From: Bacillus sp. 491mf
GTDB taxonomy: Bacteria; Bacillota; Bacilli; Bacillales; Bacillaceae_G
Direction of reading: 5' to 3'
NCBI RefSeq assembly: GCF_900112415.1
Contig: NZ_FOLV01000035.1
Span: 1 to 40,382, forward strand
Length of the DNA stretch: 40,382 nt
The position numbers were made by a program, and so were the translations under genes. This document shows positions 26,081-36,459 of this stretch, piece after piece; the stretch's first letter is position 1, and every line of letters begins with the position of its first letter. The notes beneath the pieces are model-generated. The model was not told where the DNA came from. It was given only the letters and a program-made list of their open reading frames with translations, and searched no databases.

Positions 26081-26281
26081 ATGGAAAATTTACCATGGTG
26101 GATTTATCTCATTATTGTTGGAATTGTTGTGAGCGGTTATATGGTCTTATTTACGTCGAAACAAGAACAAGAAATTGATAATGAGTTTATTGAAAAAGAA
26201 GGCGAAGTCTATATGAAACGCCTCGCTGAAGAACGGGAACGACGCCATCAAGATAAGGATAAGGATTCCGTTTTGCTTTAA
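26081..26281 (+). CDS. yhaL: Sporulation protein YhaL
   Basis: The 66-residue protein has one N-terminal membrane helix (PWWIYLIIVGIVVSGYMVLF, residues 5-24) and a charged helical tail (NEFIEKEGEVYMKRLAEERE). B. subtilis YhaL has the same PWWVYL start and tail, and lies between yhaM and prsA; it is known as a sporulation protein. Here it is separated from yhaM by the inhA-family gene. The initiation region is in a 12-bp hairpin. A terminator follows 8 bases after the stop. Confidence 0.85.
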   Translation: MENLPWWIYLIIVGIVVSGYMVLFTSKQEQEIDNEFIEKEGEVYMKRLAEERERRHQDKDKDSVLL

Positions 26282-26288
26282 TAGTATG

Positions 26289-26327
26289 AAAAGAGGATGC
26301 GTAGCCGAATGGTTACCATCCTTTTTG
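26289..26327 (+). terminator. Terminator after yhaL
   Basis: AAAAGAGGATG and CATCCTTTTTG form the stem, followed by TTGT. Confidence 0.65.
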
Positions 26328-26396
26328 TTGTGGGGTTTTGAAATGATTAAGACCAAATATTTAAAGTGTAATTCAAACGAAATATCTGGTAGTTCA

Positions 26397-26822
26397 TTAA
26401 CGTTTTGAATCTTTAGTAACATTAGGTCTTGAGATTCTTTTCCCGTCTTTATAGTCAAGACAAGAAACCTCAATCATCAACCCATTAAATACTGTAAAGT
26501 AGAAGCCATAACTACTCCCTCTCATCATATAAGGTTCTTTATCTATTTCAATACCTCCATCGATTAAGCGGTTATATACTTGATCAACCTCATTAGGTTC
26601 TTCTACTAAGAAACCAATATGAAACGCCTCTGGATATTGCGCATCTTTACCATCTTTAAACGCTTTTGGATCACTTAATACGAGAATGAATCCATCATTA
26701 TCACTCATTACTACAAGAGCTTTTCCTTTCGCTTCTAAAAATTGAAAATCAAAAAATGTTTCAAAGAAATTTCTCGCTGCCGCTAAATCATTTACACATA
26801 AATTTAAGTGATTTAGTTTCAT
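26397..26822 (-). CDS. VOC-family (glyoxalase/bleomycin-resistance fold) protein
   Basis: The 141-residue protein has the paired beta-alpha-beta-beta-beta units of the vicinal oxygen chelate fold: KLNHLNLCVNDLAAARNFFE at the N-terminus with His5 as likely metal ligand, AFHIGFLVEEPNEV in the middle with another His, and GLMIEVSCLDYKD with Glu near residue 118. Substrate is unknown; relatives include glyoxalases and fosfomycin or bleomycin resistance proteins. AAAGGAGATG precedes the ATG. The mirror-strand frame shows no protein features. Confidence 0.8.
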   Translation of the reverse strand: MKLNHLNLCVNDLAAARNFFETFFDFQFLEAKGKALVVMSDNDGFILVLSDPKAFKDGKDAQYPEAFHIGFLVEEPNEVDQVYNRLIDGGIEIDKEPYMMRGSSYGFYFTVFNGLMIEVSCLDYKDGKRISRPNVTKDSKR

Positions 26823-26973
26823 ATACTCATCTCCTTTTCATCATATTTATATTTCAGGGATTTTCTCCTTTAGAACAGTTTCATGTGTAAGCTAAAGAAT
26901 GCCATACTTCAAGAAGGAAGTATGGATACTATCATTTCGCGGATTTTGTACGTTAAGGTGAGGGGATACCATA

Positions 26974-27050
26974 CATGCCTATCAACTAGAGAAAATGCAC
27001 TGTCTCCAAATGTAAAAAAATGAACAATAATTTGTAAAAAAGTTTGATCA
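26974..27050 (+). mobile_element. Solo IS231 end
   Basis: CATGCCTATCAACTAGAGAA followed by AATGCACTGTCTCCAAATG and AAAAAAATGAACAATAATTTG. This resembles the IS231 terminal repeat CATGCCCATCAACTTAAGAA plus adjoining subterminal DNA as I remember them. No transposase follows; satA begins 135 bases later, so it is a decayed end. GAGGGGATACCATA just outside fits a G-rich IS231 target. Confidence 0.45.
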
Positions 27051-27184
27051 AAAGTATTGTGTAGGTATGTAGGGTTCTTATGTTTAACATACGGGCCAAA
27101 TTGTTAAATGAAATCAAATCCATGTCCCTGTTGAACATTGTTGATGAACGGTATTTGAAATCAGATAATGAGGAGAATGAGAAA

Positions 27185-27730
27185 ATGGGCGTAACGATTA
27201 AAAAATTTACAGAAGAAGACCTGAATTGTTCTGTCATCATCAATGATCGATTCACAGTAGATTCGATTCTTTTGTTAACGGCAACGGGGCATTCCATCCA
27301 GTATACGGTGAAGAAAGTTCGTCCCTATGAAAAACAGTATTCAGATGATCCAGATGATCTACTTTGCTTGCAAGAATACATTGATCATCCAGATCAGGCG
27401 CTATTCTTGGCAATTGAAGGAAATGATATTGTCGGCCTGGTCATAGTAAGACGAAACTGGAATGAGTTTGCTTACATTGAAGACATCAAAGTAGCCCAAA
27501 AATATCGGCGACATGGTATCGGCCGCCTACTTATGGATAAGGTCAAAGATTGGGCTCAAGACAACCGAATGGCTGGTATGATGTTAGAGACACAAAATAA
27601 CAATGTGGGTGCATGTAAGTTTTATGAACGCTATGGTTTCTTTATTGGTGGCTTTGACAAATATGTCTACAAAGGTATCAATCAGCTGAGTGACGAAATA
27701 GCGATATACTGGTATTTTATATTTGAGTAG
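27185..27730 (+). CDS. satA: Streptothricin N-acetyltransferase, SatA/YyaR type
   Basis: The 181-residue GNAT enzyme has CSVIINDRFTVDSILLL near its N-terminus and the acetyl-CoA loop VAQKYRRHGIGRLLMDKVK (about 104-122), then LETQNNNVGACKFYERYGF. These strings match SatA of B. subtilis (YyaR) and B. anthracis, which acetylate streptothricin and confer resistance. The upstream ATG at 27080 adds 35 codons of non-family sequence; GAGGAG before 27185 fixes the start. The IS231 remnant upstream may point to transfer, although satA is common in the group. Confidence 0.88.
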   Translation: MGVTIKKFTEEDLNCSVIINDRFTVDSILLLTATGHSIQYTVKKVRPYEKQYSDDPDDLLCLQEYIDHPDQALFLAIEGNDIVGLVIVRRNWNEFAYIEDIKVAQKYRRHGIGRLLMDKVKDWAQDNRMAGMMLETQNNNVGACKFYERYGFFIGGFDKYVYKGINQLSDEIAIYWYFIFE

Positions 27731-27793
27731 ACCTCTACAATAAGCTCATTACTTTTATAAAACCAGAATTGATTATTTGTAATAAATTAAAAA

Positions 27794-28723
27794 TTATATG
27801 GCTCTTTTATCAAAATTTGAAACTGGTAATTCCAGTAAGTCGCTTTGATCATATAAGTTTAGTAAGTGTTTTTCTATTCCCATACAAATTTCTTCTAATG
27901 GAAGGTCATTTGAATCTTGACCAAATGGATCTTCAATTTCAACTCCTATTGCTTCAATTCCTAAAAATGCAAAACTAATAAACATCGTTGCCATAATCGT
28001 AAACCATCCCATACTATCAACCAGCCCAATTGATAAAGTCCCACAAAAAATGATAAGTAAACTTTTAATATGTGCAAAGTATGCAAAGGGAATGGGTGTT
28101 GCTTTAATGCGATCACAGCCGCCTATAGAATTTAACAGATTATCCAATTCATCTTCCATATTCATTAAGGTATTTGGAGGAAGTTGCCCGGATTTCAATC
28201 CCTTTGTTATGACAGCTTTTAACATGAAAATTATGGTAAGAGGTAAATAGTTGGATCTCACCAACATTTCCTTATCTTTATCCGAACATAGTTCTAATAG
28301 ATCTTTTATTTCGGATAGATCTTTTTCATCTCTCAAATGTTGTTTAGCTAGTTTTGGAAAAGCAATTAATAAATGTAGAAACTTTAATTTTTCTTTATCC
28401 ATAGTATTTCCTTTAGAATCCCAGTAACATAAAAAGCTTACTGCTAAATTTCTAGTCGAATTACCGACTCCTCCAAATAGTTTTCTTCCTTCCCAATATC
28501 GATCATATGCAGTATTTGTTCGAAATACTAATAATAAACCTAAAGCTCCCCCTACAATAACCCACGGAGTCGAATTTATATGTATTCCAAAGTAGTAGTT
28601 AATAAGAACAATACAAATAGAAATACATGTATAAACAATGATCTGTTTAAAGATGTTTTTTATAATTGTTCCCTTTAACGTAAAGATTTGTTTTAAACTT
28701 TCTTGATTGTCGTAACGAATCAT
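27794..28723 (-). CDS. Bestrophin-like (UPF0187/YneE) ion channel protein
   Basis: The 309-residue membrane protein shows bestrophin hallmarks: WVIVGGALGLLLVFRTNTAYDRYWEGRK (about 51-78, with the RxNxAYDRWWE-type string), KATPIPFAYFAHIKSLL (about 215-231), and the cytoplasmic FLGIEAIGVEIEDPFGQDSNDLPLE (about 256-280). Bacterial bestrophins form pentameric channels, sodium-permeable in the one studied from Klebsiella. AAAGAGG precedes the ATG at 28723; a TTG 13 codons upstream has no RBS. Confidence 0.88.
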   Translation of the reverse strand: MIRYDNQESLKQIFTLKGTIIKNIFKQIIVYTCISICIVLINYYFGIHINSTPWVIVGGALGLLLVFRTNTAYDRYWEGRKLFGGVGNSTRNLAVSFLCYWDSKGNTMDKEKLKFLHLLIAFPKLAKQHLRDEKDLSEIKDLLELCSDKDKEMLVRSNYLPLTIIFMLKAVITKGLKSGQLPPNTLMNMEDELDNLLNSIGGCDRIKATPIPFAYFAHIKSLLIIFCGTLSIGLVDSMGWFTIMATMFISFAFLGIEAIGVEIEDPFGQDSNDLPLEEICMGIEKHLLNLYDQSDLLELPVSNFDKRAI

Positions 28724-28762
28724 ATGTGAATAAACCTCTTTTCTTCTATAAGCTGTTTGCAA

Positions 28763-29399
28763 TTGTGCGATAGTGTTAATGTCTCTATCATAACTGTGAA
28801 CCTAACAGACTTAATATATGTATTTATTAGATGGAGTTACATGGATAAAACATGGAAATTATATTCTAATACATTTCCCGGAAGAACAATGCTAACTTTC
28901 TTACGCAAATCAATAGATTAATATTTTTATCATAGCTAGAGTCTTATTGTCAATCACCATTTTTATATACTAAGAGAAATGGATTTAACTGTATTGTTGA
29001 CCTCATGAAAGAGTGGGTTATATGAGTTTGAAATTATTCTATGATAGCAATCGTTATGGTTAGCTCGGGGATATCAACACAAATTCTGTTAACCAAACAC
29101 AACAACAATATGAAGCTTCCCAGTATAATGGTTACGGAAGATGTACAATTGCAGGGATGATTGGTAGTTTATCTGTCATTAGTTAGTATCTTATGAAATG
29201 ACCAGCAAGCAGGCGTCTACAAAAATGAAGATGGTGCTATGATTTGGAATTTGCTTAGCAGGAAATTCGAGTGGATTCACATAAAAGATGTCGATTTTTT
29301 TCATAGCACAAATGATTCCATAAACAGGTCATATATGATAAAATAATAGAAACGTATGTTCTATTTCTTATTTACATATGTTAAACATTTTAGAAAGAG
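28763..29399 (+). other. Gene-poor decayed stretch with two open-frame remnants
   Basis: Between the bestrophin and the VOC gene there is no intact gene. ATG at 29022 reads MSLKLFYDSNRYG, an in-frame TAG, then LGDINTNSVNQTQQQYEASQ and YNGYGRCTIAGMIGSLSVIS to a stop at 29184-29186. A second open stretch, in another frame, reads QQAGVYKNEDGAMIWNLLSR and ends SYMIK at about 29346. They may derive from one broken gene. I do not recognise the parent. Confidence 0.4.
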
Positions 29400-29408
29400 G
29401 TGCTTGTG

Positions 29409-29837
29409 ATGATTTTAGGTATTAATCCGTATGTAGTGACAAATGGTAATGGGCAAGAGGCTATTAAGTTTTATGAACATGCATTGGATGCAAAAGTTGT
29501 AAGTCTTCAAACGTTTGGAGACATGCCTGAAAACCCGGAATTCAAAGTTCCCGCTGAGGCGAAAGACCTTGTGTTACATGCTCATTTAAAAGTGGGTGAT
29601 ACGAATCTAATGATCTCTGATACATTTCCAGGTCAGCCATACCAAATTGGATCGCAAGTGACTATCGCTATTCACATACAAAATGCAGACAAATCAAAAG
29701 AAGTGTTTGAAAAGTTACAAGATGGTGGTCAAGTCGTGATGCCGCTTCAAGAAACGTTCTGGAGCCCATTATATGGCCAAGTCAAAGACAAATTCGGCGT
29801 AGAGTGGCAAGTTTCAACGGAAGGCGCTAATATGTAA
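29409..29837 (+). CDS. PhnB-like VOC family protein
   Basis: The 142-residue protein begins MILGINPYVVTNGNGQEAIK and continues FYEHALDAKVVSLQTFGDMP, typical of PhnB/YjdN-like VOC proteins (3-demethylubiquinone methyltransferase-like in name only). It ends FGVEWQVSTEG with the Glu/Trp of the last strand. No reaction is established for these. AGAAAGAGGTG precedes the ATG at 29409; a GTG three codons upstream would overlap this RBS. Confidence 0.8.
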   Translation: MILGINPYVVTNGNGQEAIKFYEHALDAKVVSLQTFGDMPENPEFKVPAEAKDLVLHAHLKVGDTNLMISDTFPGQPYQIGSQVTIAIHIQNADKSKEVFEKLQDGGQVVMPLQETFWSPLYGQVKDKFGVEWQVSTEGANM

Positions 29838-29846
29838 GTCATTGTA

Positions 29847-29875
29847 CGGGACTGATGATCAGTCCCGTTTTTTGT
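29847..29875 (+). terminator. Terminator after the PhnB-like gene
   Basis: ACGGGACTG and CAGTCCCGT form a perfect 9-bp stem followed by TTTTT. Confidence 0.85.
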
Positions 29876-29880
29876 GTCCA

Positions 29881-29951
29881 CCGATATCGGCGCCTTTCGC
29901 AATATATCGGCGCTTCGACACGATTTAAAGATTCTTCAACGTTATTCGACG
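29881..29951 (+). repeat. Dispersed CGGCGCTTCGA repeat, copy 5
   Basis: CCGATATCGGCGCCTTTCGC, AATATATCGGCGCTTCGACA, CGATTTAAAGATTCTTCAAC, GTTATTCGACG. It begins 6 bases after the terminator at 29875. Confidence 0.75.
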
Positions 29952-30052
29952 CATGAATCATGGAACCCATTTGGAATGAAGGTCCCATCTTTTCTTTTTC
30001 CTTAATTTGTGTACTATAAGAAGTAGAAAGATATAAAAAAGGGGACTTTCGA

Positions 30053-30613
30053 ATGGAATTTCATGAACAAAAAATATTACCAGCGGTTCGGCAAATTAAA
30101 GATTTAGAGAAGCTATTACATAGCTCCTATGAATATATCGTTATTCTTGATATTCATGTCGGTCAGTTGAAAAGTGTTGTGGCATTAGCGAAGCAGTATT
30201 GTAAAAAGGTCTTTTTGCATGTGGATTTAATTCATGGTTTGCAAAGTGATGCGTATGCGACGGAATATGTATGCCAAGAGTTTCGTCCGTACGGGGTGTT
30301 ATCTACGAGGTCTAGTGTGATTATAAAAGCGAAGCAAAAAGGCGTTGTGGCGATTCAACGCGTTTTCTTAATTGATTCTAGTGCAATGGAAAAGAGTTGT
30401 GCTCTTTTAGAAAAGACACAGCCCGATTATATTGAGGTGCTTCCAGGTGCTTTAACAGGCGTAATTGCGGAAGTGAAGGAGCGGACTGGATTATCTATTT
30501 TAGCAGGCGGATTTATTCGCACTGTGGATGATGTGGAAAGGGCTCTGGCAGCTGGTGCAACGGCGATTACAACGTCGAAGAAAGAATTATGGAAACATTT
30601 TCATGAAAAGTGA
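30053..30613 (+). CDS. glpP: GlpP, glycerol-3-phosphate-responsive antiterminator
   Basis: The 186-residue TIM-barrel protein binds glycerol-3-phosphate and then glp leader mRNA, preventing termination ahead of glpFK and glpD. KKVFLHVDLIHGLQSD (about 50-65), FLIDSSAMEKS (about 105-115), DYIEVLPGALTGVI (about 124-137) and LAGGFIRTVDDVERAL (about 150-165) are family strings; B. subtilis GlpP is 192 residues. GGGGAC precedes the ATG. Two target leaders lie downstream at 30700 and 33208. Confidence 0.92.
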   Translation: MEFHEQKILPAVRQIKDLEKLLHSSYEYIVILDIHVGQLKSVVALAKQYCKKVFLHVDLIHGLQSDAYATEYVCQEFRPYGVLSTRSSVIIKAKQKGVVAIQRVFLIDSSAMEKSCALLEKTQPDYIEVLPGALTGVIAEVKERTGLSILAGGFIRTVDDVERALAAGATAITTSKKELWKHFHEK

Positions 30614-30633
30614 CAAAAATATGAAAAAACCAA

Positions 30634-30662
30634 TTGACAACGCTTTCAAATGAGTTTAACAT
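30634..30662 (+). promoter_or_regulatory. glpFK promoter with overlapping CcpA site (cre)
   Basis: TTGACA (30634-30639), 17-base spacer, TAACAT (30657-30662). TGACAACGCTTTCA (30635-30648) matches the cre consensus TGNAARCGNWWNCA at 13 of 14 positions and overlaps the -35, so glucose repression by CcpA is expected. Confidence 0.65.
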
Positions 30663-30699
30663 TATAAATAAGTTAATAAACGTGACGGAGAAAAGTAGA

Positions 30700-30757
30700 G
30701 ATCCACATTTCATTGCTTCTATGATTCTATAGAAGCGTGCATTTGTGGGTTTTTTTC
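30700..30757 (+). promoter_or_regulatory. GlpP-controlled leader terminator before glpF
   Basis: ATCCACA pairs with TGTGGGT around an inner perfect stem GCTTCTAT/ATAGAAGC, followed by TTTTTTT. It lies between the promoter and glpF and resembles the leader before glpD, as expected for GlpP antitermination targets. Confidence 0.75.
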
Positions 30758-30795
30758 ATTTGGAAATGAATGGACATTCAATTTGTCTCTTTCAC

Positions 30796-30809
30796 TGAAA
30801 GCGTTTTAA
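30796..30809 (+). promoter_or_regulatory. Second cre-like site between leader terminator and glpF
   Basis: TGAAAGCGTTTTAA matches TGNAARCGNWWNCA except at one position. It lies 21 bases before the glpF start, where a bound CcpA would act as a roadblock. Confidence 0.45.
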
Positions 30810-30829
30810 TTTGATTATGGAGGGGTTAT

Positions 30830-33155
<2,326 letters not shown>

Positions 33156-33168
33156 GTATAAACAGTGT

Positions 33169-33266
33169 TATAATGTTGATAAGTTAATATTTCGGTAGGA
33201 GATTTGGAGAGACCACAGCACGCTATAGAAGCAATTCTATGGTGATGTTTGTGGTCTCTTTTTTTC
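33169..33266 (+). promoter_or_regulatory. glpD promoter and GlpP-controlled leader terminator
   Basis: TGTTATAAT (33166-33174) is an extended -10. The leader then folds: AGAGACCACA (33208-33217) pairs with TGTGGTCTCT (33250-33259), with an inner CTATAGAA/TTCTAT stem, followed by TTTTTT. Same design as the glpF leader. Confidence 0.75.
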
Positions 33267-33288
33267 GTAATGAAAGGGAGGAATTACT

Positions 33289-34971
33289 ATGAAATTCTCA
33301 AGTAACGGGCGTCAAAATGTTTTAAATGAAGTAAATAAACAAGAAGTAGATGTGGTTGTCATTGGCGGTGGGATCACAGGAGCGGGTATTGCGCTAGACG
33401 GAGCAAAACGCGGATTATCAACAGTTGTGTTTGAAATGCAAGACTTTGCAGCAGGTACATCAAGTCGTTCTACAAAGCTTGTTCACGGCGGTTTACGTTA
33501 TTTAAAACAGTTTGAAGTGAAAATGGTAGCTGAAGTTGGGAAGGAACGTGCCATTGTATATGAAAACGGTCCTCACGTAACAACGCCAGAGTGGATGCTG
33601 CTACCGTTCCATACAGGCGGTACGTTCGGTGCATTTAGTACATCAATTGGACTTCGCGTATACGACTTTTTAGCAGGCGTTAAGAAAAGCGAGCGCAGAA
33701 AAATGTTTAGCCGCGAAGAAACGATGAAGAGAGAGCCGCTTGTGAAACAAGAAGGGTTAAAAGGCGGCGGTTACTACGTAGAATATCGTACAGATGACGC
33801 GCGTTTAACAATTGAAGTCATGAAAGAAGCGATCAAACATGGTGCAAAAGCAGTCAACTATGCGAAAGTAGACGGCTTCTTATATAAAGATGGAAAAGTA
33901 TGCGGCGTTCGTGTAGTCGACTTATTAGACGGAAACGTATATGAAGTGTACGGTAAAAAGATCGTCAACGCGTCAGGCCCTTGGGTCGATACACTTCGTG
34001 AAAAAGATAATTCGAAAAAAGGAAAAGTCTTGCAGTTATCAAAAGGTGTGCACCTTGTCATCGATCAAAAGCGTTTCCCACTAGGGCAAGCAATTTACTT
34101 TGATACGCCAGACGGACGGATGGTATTTGCGATTCCGCGCGGAGGTAAAACATACGTAGGCACAACAGATACATTCTATGATAAAGATGCAGCAGTACCA
34201 AAAATGACAACAGAAGATCGCACATACATTATTAACGCGATTAACTACATGTTCCCGAGCGTAAAAATTACAGAGAAGGACATTGAATCAAGCTGGGCCG
34301 GCGTTCGTCCATTAATTTATGAAGAAGGAAAGAGCGCATCTGAAATTTCTCGTAAAGATGAAATTTGGACTTCTGAATCTGGTCTAATTACAATTGCTGG
34401 CGGAAAATTAACAGGATACCGCAAAATGGCAGAGATGGTCCTAGATTATGTCACATCGTTAATGCAAAAAGAAGGTCAAGGTTCATATCCAAAAAGTACA
34501 ACGAAACATATGCCAATCTCTGGCGGTCATGTTGGCGGTTCGAAAAACTTCCCAACATTTATTGCGAAAAAAGCACAAGAAGGGAAAAAATACGGTTTAA
34601 CAGTAGAACAAGCAGAGCAGTTCGCAAAATTCTACGGTTCAAACGTCGATGTACTCTTCGAATTAGCGAAAGAGTATAAAGGAGATGCAGAGCGTCATAA
34701 CATGCCGCTTGACGTCATTCTTCCACTCGTATACGCAATGGAGTTCGAAATGACAACAAAACCAGTCGACTTCTTTGTACGCCGCACAGGAGCAGTATTC
34801 TTCAACATTCACTGGGTATATCAATGGAAAGACGCTGTGATCAACTACATGGTAGAGGCCTTAAACTGGAGCGGAGAAGAGAAGCGGAAGTATACAGCTG
34901 AATTAGACGCAGCATTAACAGATGCAGTTGTACCAGTCGATCAACAAGATCAGGCATCTGCGCTGGCATAA
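33289..34971 (+). CDS. glpD: Aerobic glycerol-3-phosphate dehydrogenase
   Basis: The 560-residue membrane-associated FAD enzyme oxidises glycerol-3-phosphate to dihydroxyacetone phosphate and feeds electrons to menaquinone. The dinucleotide fold VDVVVIGGGITGAGIALDGA (about 19-38) and GTSSRSTKLVHGGLRYLKQF (about 55-74) are the two family signatures; AGVRPL and SGLITIAGGKLTGYRKMAE lie in the C-terminal half. Length matches B. subtilis GlpD (555). GGGAGG precedes the ATG. Confidence 0.95.
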   Translation: MKFSSNGRQNVLNEVNKQEVDVVVIGGGITGAGIALDGAKRGLSTVVFEMQDFAAGTSSRSTKLVHGGLRYLKQFEVKMVAEVGKERAIVYENGPHVTTPEWMLLPFHTGGTFGAFSTSIGLRVYDFLAGVKKSERRKMFSREETMKREPLVKQEGLKGGGYYVEYRTDDARLTIEVMKEAIKHGAKAVNYAKVDGFLYKDGKVCGVRVVDLLDGNVYEVYGKKIVNASGPWVDTLREKDNSKKGKVLQLSKGVHLVIDQKRFPLGQAIYFDTPDGRMVFAIPRGGKTYVGTTDTFYDKDAAVPKMTTEDRTYIINAINYMFPSVKITEKDIESSWAGVRPLIYEEGKSASEISRKDEIWTSESGLITIAGGKLTGYRKMAEMVLDYVTSLMQKEGQGSYPKSTTKHMPISGGHVGGSKNFPTFIAKKAQEGKKYGLTVEQAEQFAKFYGSNVDVLFELAKEYKGDAERHNMPLDVILPLVYAMEFEMTTKPVDFFVRRTGAVFFNIHWVYQWKDAVINYMVEALNWSGEEKRKYTAELDAALTDAVVPVDQQDQASALA

Positions 34972-34976
34972 AAATG

Positions 34977-35022
34977 AAAACCACACTGTTTCTAAAAGTT
35001 TAGAGATGGTGTGGTTTTGTTT
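34977..35022 (+). terminator. Terminator after glpD
   Basis: AAAACCACAC and GTGTGGTTTT form a 10-bp stem with TCTAAA/TTTAGA inside it; T-rich tail follows. Confidence 0.8.
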
Positions 35023-35105
35023 TGAAAAGATTTTTAAATAAAAACGAAATAAGTCGTTTAATATTCTGGAATTAAAAAGCTTTAAATGTTAATAGGGGTA
35101 CCGTC

Positions 35106-35233
35106 CATGTCCATTAACTTAAGAAATTAATTGTTTCCCAAAACAAAAAAATGAGCCGAATTCTCATAAATAACTGTGAAAAGGTGAATTTTTCGTTATG
35201 GGAGGTTTCTCAAATGTTAGCTTGATGGGTATG
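35106..35233. mobile_element. IS231-derived mini-element (MIC231/MITE-like)
   Basis: CATGTCCATTAACTTAAGAA at 35106 and its inverted partner GTTAGCTTGATGGGTATG ending at 35233 match the IS231 terminal repeat (CATGCCCATCAACTTAAGAA as recalled) with a few changes each, 128 bases apart and with no transposase. Outside are GGGGTACCGTC and GAACGATCCCC, in keeping with the G/C-flanked IS231 target. An aborted ATG-TTA-GCT-TGA lies at the right end. It may be a non-autonomous cassette or an internally deleted IS231. Confidence 0.5.
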
Positions 35234-35360
35234 GAACGATCCCCCTAAGAGCATTCTTTTTGAGAAGAAAATAGAATTTTAATGATTTGCTGAAGATGTG
35301 AGTTTAAAAAAGTTTTGGTATAATGTGGATATAAATATTTAGATAGATGGGAATGAATTG

Positions 35361-35666
35361 ATGGAAGGAAAATTATTGGTAAAATATATTTTTTACTTTT
35401 TTTCTTATTTACTTGTTTATATACCCTCATTTCCAGTTATAGTTGTTCTTGGTTTAGCTGGTGCTTCTCCAGATGTAGAACATACTGTACTGGAATGGAT
35501 AATTGCTATTTTTGAGATTTTAGTTACAATGTTGGGAGCTTGGGTTTTTAACTTTATTTTCAAGAGTATTATAGGAATAAAGAAGAACACAAAAATCACT
35601 TGGACTATCTGTATTCTTCATTTAATTCTAATCCCTTTGACATGGAGACTTCTTCTTTATTTTTAA
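35361..35666 (+). CDS. Hypothetical small membrane protein, 101 residues
   Basis: The product has three hydrophobic segments (about 6-30, 40-64 and 78-100) with little charge and a short basic loop IGIKKNTKITW. GATGGGAATG precedes the ATG; a TTG one codon upstream is less likely. I do not recognise a family. Single gene with a promoter-like TATAAT at about 35320. Confidence 0.55.
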   Translation: MEGKLLVKYIFYFFSYLLVYIPSFPVIVVLGLAGASPDVEHTVLEWIIAIFEILVTMLGAWVFNFIFKSIIGIKKNTKITWTICILHLILIPLTWRLLLYF

Positions 35667-36340
35667 ATTATTCATTTATAACTCTGTATTTAATCAATCC
35701 TTTTTTCAAAGTAACATAAAGAGGAAGATAATGTACTTAATAAATTTTATAATTTAAATAAAGAAAAGAATCCCTTTAAATGATCTAAAAGACTTCTTTT
35801 TTTGTATATTTGATATAATCAATATTGATAACTAACTTGTCAAAACAGAAATTTCACTTCACCTATAGTATCAGCCCCACCTACGCTAGATACCTTGATA
35901 GCCACACTTGCCATCCAACCCATTATCATTATAATAGAAAGCGCTTACAAAGTAAATGATTTCCTCTTAGAAAACATTATTTTTCTATGCAATTAAACTT
36001 TGTTTTAAACAGTACAACTTTCTTTCAAAATCACAATTAGCGGTTTTATGTGTAATTGCAGCGTTATTTGCATTTATATGGGTGAAGCAAAATGAGCATA
36101 CTTTTCAGATGTTAGAAGAGTAGCTGTTTTGCCTTTTTTATTTGTTCTTATTCAACTAAAACACAGGAATCTTTTTTCATTGTATTTTTTGTTTTGATTT
36201 TGTCCTTTGGTTTTCCATTGTTTTTTGTTTGGAGTGTTGGCTCGTCGTGTGGGGGTGAGACCCCACGGTTTGAAAAGTAGCGATATAGCGGATAAGAGAA
36301 AGTCTGGGACGAATGATCTGGCGGTACTTCTAATAGAAGA
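35667..36340. other. Gene-poor AT-rich stretch
   Basis: No intact gene. AGAAAGCGCTTACA (35936-35949) matches the cre consensus at 13 of 14 positions but no start follows. A frame without a start codon, closed by TAG at 36121-36123, reads QLAVLCVIAALFAFIWVKQN, perhaps the tail of a broken small membrane gene. GTGGGGGTGAGACCCCAC (36249-36266) is a hairpin. Confidence 0.4.
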
Positions 36341-36376
36341 TTAATTAATATATGCAATTTTGCATATATTAATTAA
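36341..36376. promoter_or_regulatory. PlcR box inside a 36-bp perfect palindrome
   Basis: TATGCAATTTTGCATA at 36351-36366 is a perfect PlcR operator. It is extended on both sides by TTAATTAATA and TATTAATTAA, so the whole has 17-bp inverted arms around TT. A likely -10 (TAAAAT) is at 36404-36409, 37 bases after the box. It should drive the Kunitz-like gene and plc. Confidence 0.9.
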
Positions 36377-36459
36377 TGTATCTACAAACTCAACATTAGA
36401 TGTTAAAATTACGTTTGCCGATGGTAGGATCAATTGTGAAAATAAGGAGGAATTAAGAC

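Noticed and set aside
35936-35949. cre-like site AGAAAGCGCTTACA as a catabolite-controlled promoter
   Set aside because: No gene with an RBS follows; probably chance or a remnant.
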